Below, piece by piece: positions 9,199 through 16,754 of a DNA stretch of 49,459 nt; within the stretch, counting starts at the first letter, position 1; each line of letters opens with the position of its first letter. The position numbers and the translations under genes were made by a program. The DNA comes from Chthoniobacteraceae bacterium. Its GTDB lineage: Bacteria > Verrucomicrobiota > Verrucomicrobiia > Chthoniobacterales > Chthoniobacteraceae. Location: the NCBI GenBank assembly GCA_947479475.1, contig CANJZW010000031.1, positions 1 through 49,459 of the forward strand. The letters run 5' to 3'. The notes below the pieces were generated by a model. That model did not search any database. It saw only the letters and a list, made by a program, of their open reading frames with translations, and was not told the DNA's origin.

Positions 9199-9789
9199 AT
9201 GCCAGAAGGTCTCAAAAGTTTTTACAAGTCCCACGTCATTCCGACTCTTAAGGCGAAGCACGGTTACAAAAACGTGCACCAGATCCCCAAGGTTGTGAAG
9301 GTTGTGGTAAACACGTGCGTTGGCAGTCAGGCGGACACGAAAGTCGCTTTGGAAGAAGCGAAGAATGAGCTCGCAACCATTACGGGGCAGAAGCCCGCGA
9401 CGACGACTTCCAAGAAGAGCATTGCAAACTTCAAACTTCGGGAGTTCGAGGCGATTGGTGCGCGTGTTACCCTCCGGGGTGAGCGGATGTATGAATTCCT
9501 TGAGCGTCTGATTCGCATGGCTTTGCCGCGTATTCGCGACTTCCGGGGGATTTCGCCTAAGGCGTTCGATGGCGGTGGGAATTACACCCTAGGGGTGACC
9601 GACCAGTCAATTTTTCCTGAAATCGAATTAGATAAAATCAAGAGGAACGTAGGATTTGACGTGACAATCGTCACTAGCACACGTTCTGATGCAGAAGCAA
9701 AGTCTCTTTTGATTGAGCTTGGTGTGCCGTTCACGGACAAACCAAAGCCAGTGAAGGCGCCGGCAGCAGTCGCTGTCGATAAACAGTAA
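9199..9789 (+). CDS. rplE: 50S ribosomal protein L5
   Basis: L5 of 196 residues with the family blocks ITGQKPATTTSKKSIANFKL, RGERMYEFLERL and PRIRDFRG. L5 binds 5S rRNA and contacts P-site tRNA. About 15 residues of Lys/Pro/Ala-rich tail extend past the core. In most bacteria rpsN (S14) follows; here rpsH starts only 20 bases later, so rpsN is not at this site. Confidence 0.97.
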   Translation: MPEGLKSFYKSHVIPTLKAKHGYKNVHQIPKVVKVVVNTCVGSQADTKVALEEAKNELATITGQKPATTTSKKSIANFKLREFEAIGARVTLRGERMYEFLERLIRMALPRIRDFRGISPKAFDGGGNYTLGVTDQSIFPEIELDKIKRNVGFDVTIVTSTRSDAEAKSLLIELGVPFTDKPKPVKAPAAVAVDKQ

Positions 9790-9809
9790 ACAAAAAGGGT
9801 ATCGTCGTT

Positions 9810-10208
9810 ATGAGTAATGTGTCTGACCCTATCGCAGATTTCCTGACCCGTGTGCGTAACGCCACGCGGTCTGGCAAACCTGAGGTAGTAGCTCCGTTTT
9901 CGAAGATGAAGGGTGAAGTCGCCCGCATCTTGAAGGAAGAAGGATTTGTAAGTTCCGTCGCCGTTCATACGGTTGAGGGGCGTCCAGTCCTTCAAATTGG
10001 TCTGAAGTATGTGGGTGAGCGCTCGGTAATCACCAATCTGCAGCGGGTGAGCCGCCCAGGACTTCGGAGGTATGTAGGCGCCACTGAAATTCCGCGTGTA
10101 TTGAGCGGGATCGGGATTTCAATTCTTTCCACTTCTTCGGGCATCATGAGTTCCCGGGAAGCGAAGCGGAAGAATGTTGGCGGGGAACTCCTAGCTTTTG
10201 TTTGGTAG
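9810..10208 (+). CDS. rpsH: 30S ribosomal protein S8
   Basis: S8 of 132 residues: MSNVSDPIADFLTRVRNA at the start and the C-terminal signature GIGISILSTSSGIMSSREA. S8 binds helix 21 of 16S rRNA, and in E. coli represses the spc operon by binding its own mRNA. It follows rplE directly, without rpsN. Confidence 0.98.
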   Translation: MSNVSDPIADFLTRVRNATRSGKPEVVAPFSKMKGEVARILKEEGFVSSVAVHTVEGRPVLQIGLKYVGERSVITNLQRVSRPGLRRYVGATEIPRVLSGIGISILSTSSGIMSSREAKRKNVGGELLAFVW

Positions 10209-10219
10209 AAAGGCCTCAT

Positions 10220-10759
10220 ATGTCTCGTATTGGGAAAAAGGCAATCACTCTGCCGTCTGTTGTTAAGTTACAAGTAGACGCCGCAGGACATGTTTCTGTT
10301 ACAGGCCCTAAGGGCACACTTTCTTGGCAGTTGCCAAAGTGTATCACCGTGAATGTGGATGGTTCTAACGTCGTTTTGACGCGTGCTACCGAAGACCGCG
10401 ATGATCGCGCAAAGCACGGTTTGAGTAGGGCTCTGTTGGCCAACATGGTCACGGGAGTCTCTGCTGGTTTCGTGAAAGATCTGGAGATTCACGGCGTCGG
10501 GTTTAAGGCTTCAGTTAAGGGAAGCCATCTCGATTTGTCACTCGGGTTTTCTCATCCTGTGTTATTCCCGATTCCTGAAGGAATTAAGGTGACCGTTGCT
10601 GAAAACACGAAGGTAAAGGTTGAGGGCATCGACCGCCAATTGGTGGGTCAGGTTGCCGCTAATATTCGCGGGTATTACCCCCCTGAACCCTACAAGGGCA
10701 AGGGTGTGCGGTACACCGGTGAGCATATCGAACGTAAGGAAGGTAAGACTGTTCAGTAG
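10220..10759 (+). CDS. rplF: 50S ribosomal protein L6
   Basis: L6 of 179 residues from the ATG at 10220 (MSRIGKKAI). An upstream in-frame start at 10202 overlaps rpsH and is not needed. The C-terminal signature [11 protein letters not shown] is intact. L6 sits at the base of the L7/L12 stalk near the sarcin-ricin loop. The spacing to rplR is only 2 bases. Confidence 0.98.
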   Translation: MSRIGKKAITLPSVVKLQVDAAGHVSVTGPKGTLSWQLPKCITVNVDGSNVVLTRATEDRDDRAKHGLSRALLANMVTGVSAGFVKDLEIHGVGFKASVKGSHLDLSLGFSHPVLFPIPEGIKVTVAENTKVKVEGIDRQLVGQVAANIRGYYPPEPYKGKGVRYTGEHIERKEGKTVQ

Positions 10760-10761
10760 TT

Positions 10762-11127
10762 ATGGCTTCAACTAAAAATATCTCGCCCCTGAAAATGCGC
10801 CATATCCGGCTTCGGAAGCGCATATCTGGGACTTCTGAACGCCCGCGGTTGGCTGTTCATTTCTCCGGTTCTCACATTTACGCTCAGGTCATCGATGATT
10901 CGCTCGGCAAAACTGTCGCAGCGGTATGCACGACTGAAAAGGGCTTTGCGGCTGGCGGTGCTGTAGCCGCGAACGTTGCGACGGCCATTCGGGTGGGCAA
11001 GGAAGTCGCAGCTCGTGCGGTCGCACACAACGTTCACAAGGTCGTTTTCGATCGTGGTGGTTTTCTTTATCATGGCAAAGTTAAGGCGCTAGCTGATGCT
11101 GCGCGCGAAGCCGGTTTGAACTTCTAA
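10762..11127 (+). CDS. rplR: 50S ribosomal protein L18
   Basis: L18 of 121 residues with the blocks [17 protein letters not shown] and [22 protein letters not shown]18 carries 5S rRNA to the 50S subunit with L5. It lies in standard spc-operon order between rplF and rpsE, with 2- and 4-base gaps. Confidence 0.97.
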   Translation: MASTKNISPLKMRHIRLRKRISGTSERPRLAVHFSGSHIYAQVIDDSLGKTVAAVCTTEKGFAAGGAVAANVATAIRVGKEVAARAVAHNVHKVVFDRGGFLYHGKVKALADAAREAGLNF

Positions 11128-11131
11128 TTAT

Positions 11132-11671
11132 ATGGCAGCACCTCAAGGTAATCGCGGTCGTCGTCAGCGTGACGACCGTCCCAAAGAGCAGAGTGATCTT
11201 GTCGAAAAGGTCGTTTTTATCAATCGATGCGCTAAAGTTGTGAAAGGCGGACGTCGTTTTTCTTTTAGCGCCCTGATCGTAACGGGTGACAAGGCCGGCA
11301 AAGTGGGTTGTGGTTTTGGCAAGGCGAACGAAGTCTCTGAGGCCATTCGTAAAGCCAGCGAAGCTGCTAAGAAGGCAATGGTGAAGGTCGCCGTGCTAAA
11401 GAGCACGATTCCTCACGAGGCCTACGGAGAGTTTGGCGGCGGAAAGGTTTTGTTGAAGCCAGCCAGCCCTGGTACCGGTGTTATCGCCGGGGGGGGAGTA
11501 CGTGCTGTGCTTGAGGCAGTGGGGATTCGAGACGTCTTGGCGAAGTCGATGGGCTCGAGTAATCACGCAAACGTTGTCAAAGCCACGCTGACCGCACTTG
11601 GACAGCTTCGGACTCGGCAGGATCGTCTGATTGAACGGGGTTTTGCGCCTGCCGCTGCCCTTCACGCTTAA
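11132..11671 (+). CDS. rpsE: 30S ribosomal protein S5
   Basis: S5 of 179 residues. The double-stranded RNA-binding part includes [15 protein letters not shown] and [12 protein letters not shown]; the C-terminal part includes [21 protein letters not shown]5 takes part in decoding fidelity and mRNA unwinding. rplO starts 22 bases later, so rpmD (L30), which usually lies between, is absent. Confidence 0.98.
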   Translation: MAAPQGNRGRRQRDDRPKEQSDLVEKVVFINRCAKVVKGGRRFSFSALIVTGDKAGKVGCGFGKANEVSEAIRKASEAAKKAMVKVAVLKSTIPHEAYGEFGGGKVLLKPASPGTGVIAGGGVRAVLEAVGIRDVLAKSMGSSNHANVVKATLTALGQLRTRQDRLIERGFAPAAALHA

Positions 11672-11693
11672 ACTCTAGGGAGAAGATTTAGTT

Positions 11694-12134
11694 ATGGATT
11701 TGAGTTCTTTAAAGCCTCGTCCCGGGGCTAAGCACCGCGTAAAGCGGCTTGGGTGCGGCGAGAGCAGCGGCCATGGAAAAACGTCGGGTAAGGGTCACAA
11801 GGGGCAGAAAGCGCGTTCCGGCGGATCAATTCGTCTCGGTTTCGAAGGCGGTCAGATGCCTTTGATGAGGCGGATGCCAAAGCGGGGGTTTAACAACAAC
11901 CAGTTCCGCGAAGGTTTCCTCTCTGTCAATCTTGGGCGTGTCGCTCCTCATTTTGCAGCGGGTTCTACTGTAGATGCAGCTCATTTAGTGGCCGCTGGTC
12001 TGATCCCCGATCGAAAGGGGATCGTTAAGATTCTTAGTGGTGGTGAACTCCCTCATGCTCTTCATTTTAAGGGTATTGCAGCGAGCGCTGCGGCCAGAGC
12101 CAAGGTTTTGGCTTCTGGTGGCACAGTGGAGTAG
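11694..12134 (+). CDS. rplO: 50S ribosomal protein L15
   Basis: L15 of 146 residues: the Gly-rich N-terminal arm (GHGKTSGKGHKGQKARSGG) and the segment GGQMPLMRRMPKRGF. A GGGAGA ribosome-binding site is about 10 bases upstream. It is the last ribosomal gene before secY and is followed by a terminator-like hairpin. Confidence 0.98.
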   Translation: MDLSSLKPRPGAKHRVKRLGCGESSGHGKTSGKGHKGQKARSGGSIRLGFEGGQMPLMRRMPKRGFNNNQFREGFLSVNLGRVAPHFAAGSTVDAAHLVAAGLIPDRKGIVKILSGGELPHALHFKGIAASAAARAKVLASGGTVE

Positions 12135-12161
12135 TTGTCGCCAATAACAGTGCTAGCGAAT

Positions 12162-12190
12162 GGGGGGTGGCTTTTGTCACCCCTCTTTTT
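12162..12190 (+). terminator. Terminator-like hairpin between rplO and secY
   Basis: An 8-bp stem (GGGGGGTG at 12162-12169 with CACCCCTC at 12178-12185, one G-U pair) with an 8-base loop is followed by five T residues. It has the form of a Rho-independent terminator and lies 12 bases before the secY start. Because secY, map and infA continue on the same strand without another obvious promoter, it probably acts as a partial terminator or attenuator (inference). Confidence 0.6.
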
Positions 12191-12201
12191 GCCTACTGAA
12201 A

Positions 12202-13701
12202 ATGATCTCTGCCTTTACGAACATATTTCGCGTACCCGAACTTCGCGTTCGGATACTTTTCACCTTCGCACTTTTAGTAGTGGTAAGGGTTGGTGCGTTC
12301 ATTACGTGTCCAGGCGTCAATGCTTCTGTGCTACAGCATTGGTTTGACAATCAGTTGAATTCACAGTCGGGCGGAAGTGTAGCGGCTCTTTTCAACATCT
12401 TCAGTGGCGGTTCGCTTGAAAACTGTGCGGTGTTCTCGCTTGGGGTGATGCCTTATATCAGTGCATCCATCATGATGCAGCTTCTCACGGCGGTTGTGCC
12501 CACCTTGGGGAAACTGGCTCGTGAGGAGGGCGGACGTCATAAAATCTCCCAGTTAACGAGGTATGCGACGATTGGGCTTTGTCTTTTTCAGGGCTATTTA
12601 CTCGCTCTTTCCTTTGAAAATCCGGGCCAGAGTCCGATTTTGCATGGAATCGACCAAACGATCGCTCAGCTTGGAATCCCTCTTGTTAACCATCCCGGTT
12701 TCGCGTTCCGTTTGATTGTTGTTGTTACATTGACTGCGGGAACGTTGCTTTTGATGTGGTTGGGAGATCAAATTACGGATCGCGGTATCGGCAATGGAAT
12801 GTCTTTGATTATCAGCGTGGGGATTCTCTCTCGCTTTCCCGCAGGTTTGCTTCAGGCATGGAAAACATTTGTTCCCGCGGATCGAGTCGCAAGTCAGGTG
12901 AGTCCTCTTGTTTTGGTCCTTTTGATTATCTTTTTATTCGCGGTGATTGCAGCGGTGATTTGTCTGACTCAGGGGCAGCGTAGAATCAGTGTCCAGTACG
13001 CCAAGAGGGTGGTTGGGAAGAAGATTTACGGGGGGCAGACTCAATACATGCCCTTGAAGGTCAATTACGCCGGGGTGATGCCGATTATTTTTGCACAGGC
13101 TCTTTTGATCTTCCCTTCGACCATCGCAATGATGGCTTTCAGGAACTCTCCCGAGGTTCAGAAGATTGCTAACTTGCTGGCTCAGGGTTTTTGGCACTAT
13201 GTTCTCTACGCGGCGTTGATTTTCTTTTTCAGTTATTTTTGGGTGGCAACTCAGTTTCAGCCTCAGCAGATTGCTGATGATTTGAAAAAGTATGGAGGAT
13301 ATGTCCCGGGGGTGAGACCTGGGCAAGACACGGCCAAGTTCCTAGACACTGTAATGACTAGGCTCACCTTTGCAGGGGCTGTTTTCCTCGTGGTGGTTGC
13401 GATTCTACCCCAGATGCTTTCCAAGCAGTTGAATGTCCCTGATGTGACTGCACAGTTTTTCGGCGGTACGAGCCTTCTTATTGTTGTCGGCGTGGTTTTG
13501 GACACGATGAGGCAGGTGGAAACGCACTTGATCCAGAGAAATTACGATGGCTTCTTGAAGCGCGGTAGGATTCGCGGGCGTTCTGAAAGAACCCCAGAGG
13601 GCCGGGGCGAGTTGACTGAGCAGAAGACCTTGGTTTCTGTCTATGTAGGCCTCGCAGTTGTTTTGTTGGTTGGTGTCATCCTCTTTATTGCGCGTCGTTG
13701 A
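12202..13701 (+). CDS. secY: Preprotein translocase subunit SecY
   Basis: Channel subunit of the Sec translocon in the inner membrane, 499 residues from the ATG at 12202 (MISAFTNIFRVPELR). Ten hydrophobic segments can be traced. Family blocks include GVMPYISASIMMQLL, the Gly-rich GNGMSLIISVGI, and the cytoplasmic loop QRRISVQYAKR that contacts SecA and the ribosome. It is longer than E. coli SecY (443) because of longer loops, notably near residues 45-75. An upstream start at 12160 would lie within the hairpin and is rejected. secG lies separately at about 20 kb; secE is not in the window. Confidence 0.97.
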   Translation: MISAFTNIFRVPELRVRILFTFALLVVVRVGAFITCPGVNASVLQHWFDNQLNSQSGGSVAALFNIFSGGSLENCAVFSLGVMPYISASIMMQLLTAVVPTLGKLAREEGGRHKISQLTRYATIGLCLFQGYLLALSFENPGQSPILHGIDQTIAQLGIPLVNHPGFAFRLIVVVTLTAGTLLLMWLGDQITDRGIGNGMSLIISVGILSRFPAGLLQAWKTFVPADRVASQVSPLVLVLLIIFLFAVIAAVICLTQGQRRISVQYAKRVVGKKIYGGQTQYMPLKVNYAGVMPIIFAQALLIFPSTIAMMAFRNSPEVQKIANLLAQGFWHYVLYAALIFFFSYFWVATQFQPQQIADDLKKYGGYVPGVRPGQDTAKFLDTVMTRLTFAGAVFLVVVAILPQMLSKQLNVPDVTAQFFGGTSLLIVVGVVLDTMRQVETHLIQRNYDGFLKRGRIRGRSERTPEGRGELTEQKTLVSVYVGLAVVLLVGVILFIARR

Positions 13702-13724
13702 TTTGACGTTTGATTTCCCCTGGC

Positions 13725-14480
13725 GTGATTCCGATTAAAAGTGACGGCGAGATAGTTTTGATGCGGGCCGCGGGGCGCGCAGCTAGAACCGTTCTTGAGA
13801 AGGTCGCACTTCTGGTGAGGCCAGGTGTTTCAACCAAGGAGATAGATCAGGCTGCTGCTGAGTTTATGGCTGAAGAAAAGTGTAAGAGCGCTTTTTTCGG
13901 CTACAGAAAGTTTCCTGGTCAGATCTGTATTTCGGTAAATGATGAAGTTGTCCATGGCATTGGCGGCGTAAGGCGCCTGCAGTTGGGCGACATTGTAAAG
14001 TTGGACGTTGGTGTCAATAAGTCTGGTTGGATCGGCGATACCGCAACAACGGTAGCCGTTGGTACAATCAATCCCACTGCTGTAAGATTGTTGGAGGTGA
14101 CCCAAGCCGCTTTGGCCTGTGCGCTTCAGCACGCTCACAGCGGAAAACGTCTTGGGGATCTTTGTGCTTCCATTGAAAAAACAGTGGTGGCTGAAGGGTT
14201 TTCGGTAGTCAGGGAATTTGTGGGTCACGGCGTCGGCAAAAAGTTGCACGAAGAGCCGCAGGTTCCAAATTTCGGGATTCCTGGAGACGGTCCCAGGCTA
14301 AAACCCGGTATGACATTGGCGATTGAGCCCATGGTTAACGTGGGTAAGCCGGGAATAAAAGTTTTGAGTGACAATTGGACGGTCGTGACAGCGGACGGCC
14401 ATTTGTCTGCCCATTTTGAACATACTGTACTGATTACCCGGGGTGAACCCGAGATACTCACATGCAGCGGTTTGAGTTGA
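13725..14480 (+). CDS. map: Methionine aminopeptidase, type I
   Basis: Removes the N-terminal Met from nascent proteins. From the GTG at 13725 (MIPIKSDGEI) it has 251 residues. The five metal ligands of the family are present: D94 (KLDVG), D105 (GDTATT), H168 (GHGVGK), E201 (AIEP) and E232 (FEHT); H77 in VVHGIG is the substrate-binding His. A TTG at 13710 would add five residues; neither start has a clear Shine-Dalgarno sequence. It lies after secY, the usual position, and its 3' end overlaps the next gene by 19 bases. Confidence 0.95.
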   Translation: MIPIKSDGEIVLMRAAGRAARTVLEKVALLVRPGVSTKEIDQAAAEFMAEEKCKSAFFGYRKFPGQICISVNDEVVHGIGGVRRLQLGDIVKLDVGVNKSGWIGDTATTVAVGTINPTAVRLLEVTQAALACALQHAHSGKRLGDLCASIEKTVVAEGFSVVREFVGHGVGKKLHEEPQVPNFGIPGDGPRLKPGMTLAIEPMVNVGKPGIKVLSDNWTVVTADGHLSAHFEHTVLITRGEPEILTCSGLS

Positions 14481-14734
14481 TAGATGCGGTTGGGACGGTG
14501 ACTGAGTGCCTGAGTTCCTTCTTATTTAGAGTCAGCCTGCCGAATGGCCACACGTTTGTGGGGCATTTGGAATCTGACCTTTTAAGCAAAGTTTCCTCAG
14601 GACAGATTCAGTGCTTGCCTGGCGTGAAAGTGTCGGTACAATTGAGGGCTTTCGACTTGTCCTCTGGGCGCATTTTAAGCGTTCAACATCCTGAGCCTGA
14701 AGGGTGTAGTGTTGATTCGCAGCAGCTCGGATAA
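14462..14734 (+). CDS. infA: Divergent translation initiation factor IF-1
   Basis: A 90-residue OB-fold protein in the place where infA belongs (map - infA - rpmJ). Residues 8-75 follow IF-1: GTVTECL, FRVSLPNGH, the LPG turn at 52-54, VKVSVQL, and FDLSSGRI at 64-71. Several normally conserved positions differ: the block usually read as RILPGD is QCLPGV, and the basic loop before it is replaced by SKVSSGQ. IF-1 is normally about 72 residues; here 15 extra residues follow. IF-1 binds the ribosomal A-site during initiation. Either this is the only, fast-evolving IF-1 or a paralogue of a standard infA elsewhere. The start overlaps map by 19 bases, which suggests translational coupling. Confidence 0.78.
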   Translation: MQRFELIDAVGTVTECLSSFLFRVSLPNGHTFVGHLESDLLSKVSSGQIQCLPGVKVSVQLRAFDLSSGRILSVQHPEPEGCSVDSQQLG

Positions 14735-14784
14735 GTCGGTAGACACACATTTTTTGGAGAAATTTAGTAGAGATAATTGAGCTT

Positions 14785-14898
14785 ATGAAAGTGAGAGCAT
14801 CAGTGAAACGCCTTTGCGAATCTTGCCGCATCGTGAAGCGTCAGAACGTGGTACGTGTGATCTGTAAGAACGCACGCCACAAGCAGCGGCAGGGTTAA
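14785..14898 (+). CDS. rpmJ: 50S ribosomal protein L36
   Basis: A 37-residue protein starting [14 protein letters not shown]. The zinc-ribbon ligands C11, C14, C27 and H32 are all present, so this is the zinc-binding form of L36. L36 is the smallest 50S protein and stabilises domains II, V and VI of 23S rRNA. It lies in the usual place between infA and rpsM, with 50 bases before and 23 bases after it. Confidence 0.96.
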   Translation: MKVRASVKRLCESCRIVKRQNVVRVICKNARHKQRQG

Positions 14899-14921
14899 TC
14901 CCGTTAATTGGAGAGAAGAAT

Positions 14922-15305
14922 ATGCCCAGACTCCTTGGAGTAGACATCCCCGGTGACAAGCGAATTGAAGCTTCGTTGCCATACATTTACGGCATCGGCC
15001 CGACAACGGCTAAGCGCATCCTCGAACAGGCTCATGTGAGTCCTGAGGTTCGCGCCAAAGACCTGAGTGCCGAGCAGATCAATCAGATTATCCAGGCTAT
15101 CACGGCCAGCGGATTGCCAATCGAAGGCGATCTGCGACGTGAGATTCAGGGTAACCTGAAGCGTCTCCAGGCGATCAACTGCTACAGAGGTATCCGGCAC
15201 CGTAGGGGTCTTCCTGTGCGTGGCCAGCGGACCTCCACCAATGCTCGCACCCGCAAGGGTCCGCGGAAAACGGTGGGTGTGCAACGCGCCAAGGACGGTA
15301 AATAA
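14922..15305 (+). CDS. rpsM: 30S ribosomal protein S13
   Basis: S13 of 127 residues: [14 protein letters not shown] at the start, [12 protein letters not shown], and the C-terminal [20 protein letters not shown]13 pairs with S19 in the 30S head and bridges to the 50S subunit. A GGAGAGAAG ribosome-binding site lies just upstream. Standard position in the alpha operon. Confidence 0.98.
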   Translation: MPRLLGVDIPGDKRIEASLPYIYGIGPTTAKRILEQAHVSPEVRAKDLSAEQINQIIQAITASGLPIEGDLRREIQGNLKRLQAINCYRGIRHRRGLPVRGQRTSTNARTRKGPRKTVGVQRAKDGK

Positions 15306-15317
15306 GAAGGATTTATT

Positions 15318-15923
15318 ATGTCAGAAGAGAACGAAATAACGAGTCCATCGCCTGAAGTGGCGGCGGTCCCAGCCCCAGTCGTTGAGGCTGCTCCTGCGGT
15401 TGCTGAAGCCCCTGCGGTTGCTGCTCCGGCGGTCGCCCCAAAGGCGGTTAAGGCAAAGGCTCCTAAGGGAAAGAAAGACGCTGCTCCCGCCGAGGAAAAG
15501 AAGGCTGAGAACCTTTCCTTGGACCCTAACTCCGTCATCGAGCCGATCAAGGTCATCAAGGCCAAGGGTTCTAAGAACGTCCACTCTGGAATAGTCCACG
15601 TGCTCGCTTCTTTCAATAACACGATTGTAACAATCACGGACCATAGTGGTTCGGTGATTGGTTGGTCGAGTGCTGGGAAAGTAGGGTTTAAGGGTTCGCG
15701 TAAGAGCACCGCATACGCCGCACAGATGGTGGCGCAGGATGCGTGTCGACAGGCGATGGGGCACGGTCTTCGGGAGGTCGAAGTTCGGGTCAAGGGGCCT
15801 GGTTCAGGTCGCGAATCTGCAGTGCGTGCTGTTCAGGCCGTTGGCCTGGATATCACACTGATTAAGGATGTTACTCCGGTGCCGCACAACGGTTGCCGTC
15901 CCCCCAAGCAGCGCCGCGTGTGA
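15318..15923 (+). CDS. rpsK: 30S ribosomal protein S11 with long Ala/Pro N-terminal extension
   Basis: S11 of 201 residues; the family is usually about 129. The S11 core begins near residue 84 ([13 protein letters not shown]) and includes [22 protein letters not shown] and the C-terminal [12 protein letters not shown], all normal. The first 75 or so residues are an Ala/Pro/Val/Glu/Lys-rich, probably disordered stretch. S11 sits on the 30S platform at the mRNA exit. The ATG at 15318 has AGAAGGA just upstream, which supports translation of the extension. Confidence 0.96.
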   Translation: MSEENEITSPSPEVAAVPAPVVEAAPAVAEAPAVAAPAVAPKAVKAKAPKGKKDAAPAEEKKAENLSLDPNSVIEPIKVIKAKGSKNVHSGIVHVLASFNNTIVTITDHSGSVIGWSSAGKVGFKGSRKSTAYAAQMVAQDACRQAMGHGLREVEVRVKGPGSGRESAVRAVQAVGLDITLIKDVTPVPHNGCRPPKQRRV

Positions 15924-15963
15924 CGCTGTTGGATTTTAGAAACTTTTAGAACAGACAAGCATC

Positions 15964-16575
15964 ATGGCACGGTACACCGGTCCAAAAGACAAAATCAGCC
16001 GCCGTTTTGGAGTTCCGATTTTCGGCTCAAACAAAACGTTGGAGCAAAAAAATTACCCTCCTGGCATGCACGGGCCCAAAGGCTCCCGGCGCAAGCACAG
16101 CGAATATTCTGTAGCTCTTGCGGAGAAGCAAAAGCTTCGTTATCAGTACGGTCTACTTGAAAGACAGTTTCGCCGCTACTTCTCACTTGCCCAGCGCAAG
16201 CGTGGCGTGACCGGAGAAATTCTTCTTCAATTGCTTGAGACACGCCTTGATAACGTGGTCTATCGCCTTGGGTTCTCGAATTCACGGTCGGGATCACGTC
16301 AAATGGTCGGTCATGGTCACGTCAAGGTGAATGGCCGTAAGGTGGATATCTCTTCCTACAACGTGAAGCCAGGGGATAAGGTTTCTGTTAAGGATCACGC
16401 ACGCTCCAAGGGCCTTGCGGCCCGCGGTCTTGAGTTGACTCAGATAGCGCCCATCCCAGGTTGGCTGGAGCTCAATCGGGAAGAATACACGGGTACGGTT
16501 TCTCGGATTCCGAGCCGCGATGAGATTGCTCCGATTGTGAATGAGCAGTTGATTGTTGAGCTGTATTCCCGCTAA
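15964..16575 (+). CDS. rpsD: 30S ribosomal protein S4
   Basis: S4 of 203 residues. The N-terminal part lacks the zinc-binding Cys cluster (a C-minus type). The S4 RNA-binding domain contains RLDNVVYRLGF, SRSGSRQMVGHGHVKVNG and the C-terminal EQLIVELYSR. S4 starts assembly of the 30S body. It ends the cluster: a strong terminator follows, and rpoA and rplQ, which normally come next, are not here. Confidence 0.98.
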   Translation: MARYTGPKDKISRRFGVPIFGSNKTLEQKNYPPGMHGPKGSRRKHSEYSVALAEKQKLRYQYGLLERQFRRYFSLAQRKRGVTGEILLQLLETRLDNVVYRLGFSNSRSGSRQMVGHGHVKVNGRKVDISSYNVKPGDKVSVKDHARSKGLAARGLELTQIAPIPGWLELNREEYTGTVSRIPSRDEIAPIVNEQLIVELYSR

Positions 16576-16593
16576 GCAGAGTTTTTTAAAAAA

Positions 16594-16629
16594 GGGCGCA
16601 GATACCGAGAGGTGTCTGCGCCCTTTTTT
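16594..16629 (+). terminator. Strong intrinsic terminator after rpsD
   Basis: A 13-bp stem (16594-16606 with 16611-16623, one G-U pair) closed by a GAGA tetraloop and followed by six T residues. A run of A residues precedes the stem, so it could also work in the other direction. It starts 18 bases after the rpsD stop codon and closes the ribosomal cluster. Confidence 0.93.
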
Positions 16630-16680
16630 ATTAGTCTGAGCTGATCACCTGTTTTTTAATTCGTCTCAGAGGTTGTTACT

Positions 16681-16686
16681 TATAAT
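16681..16686 (+). promoter_or_regulatory. Candidate -10 box before the ABC transporter gene
   Basis: A perfect TATAAT, 68 bases before the chosen start of the ABC transporter and just after the terminator, where a new promoter is needed. No good TTGACA-like -35 box lies 16-18 bases upstream, so it remains tentative. Confidence 0.35.
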
Positions 16687-16754
16687 GAGTTTGTTTTTGT
16701 CGGGAAAATGTCTTTTTGGTTTGGCTTTTAGCTTTTCTAAGTAGAAGGAAGAGT

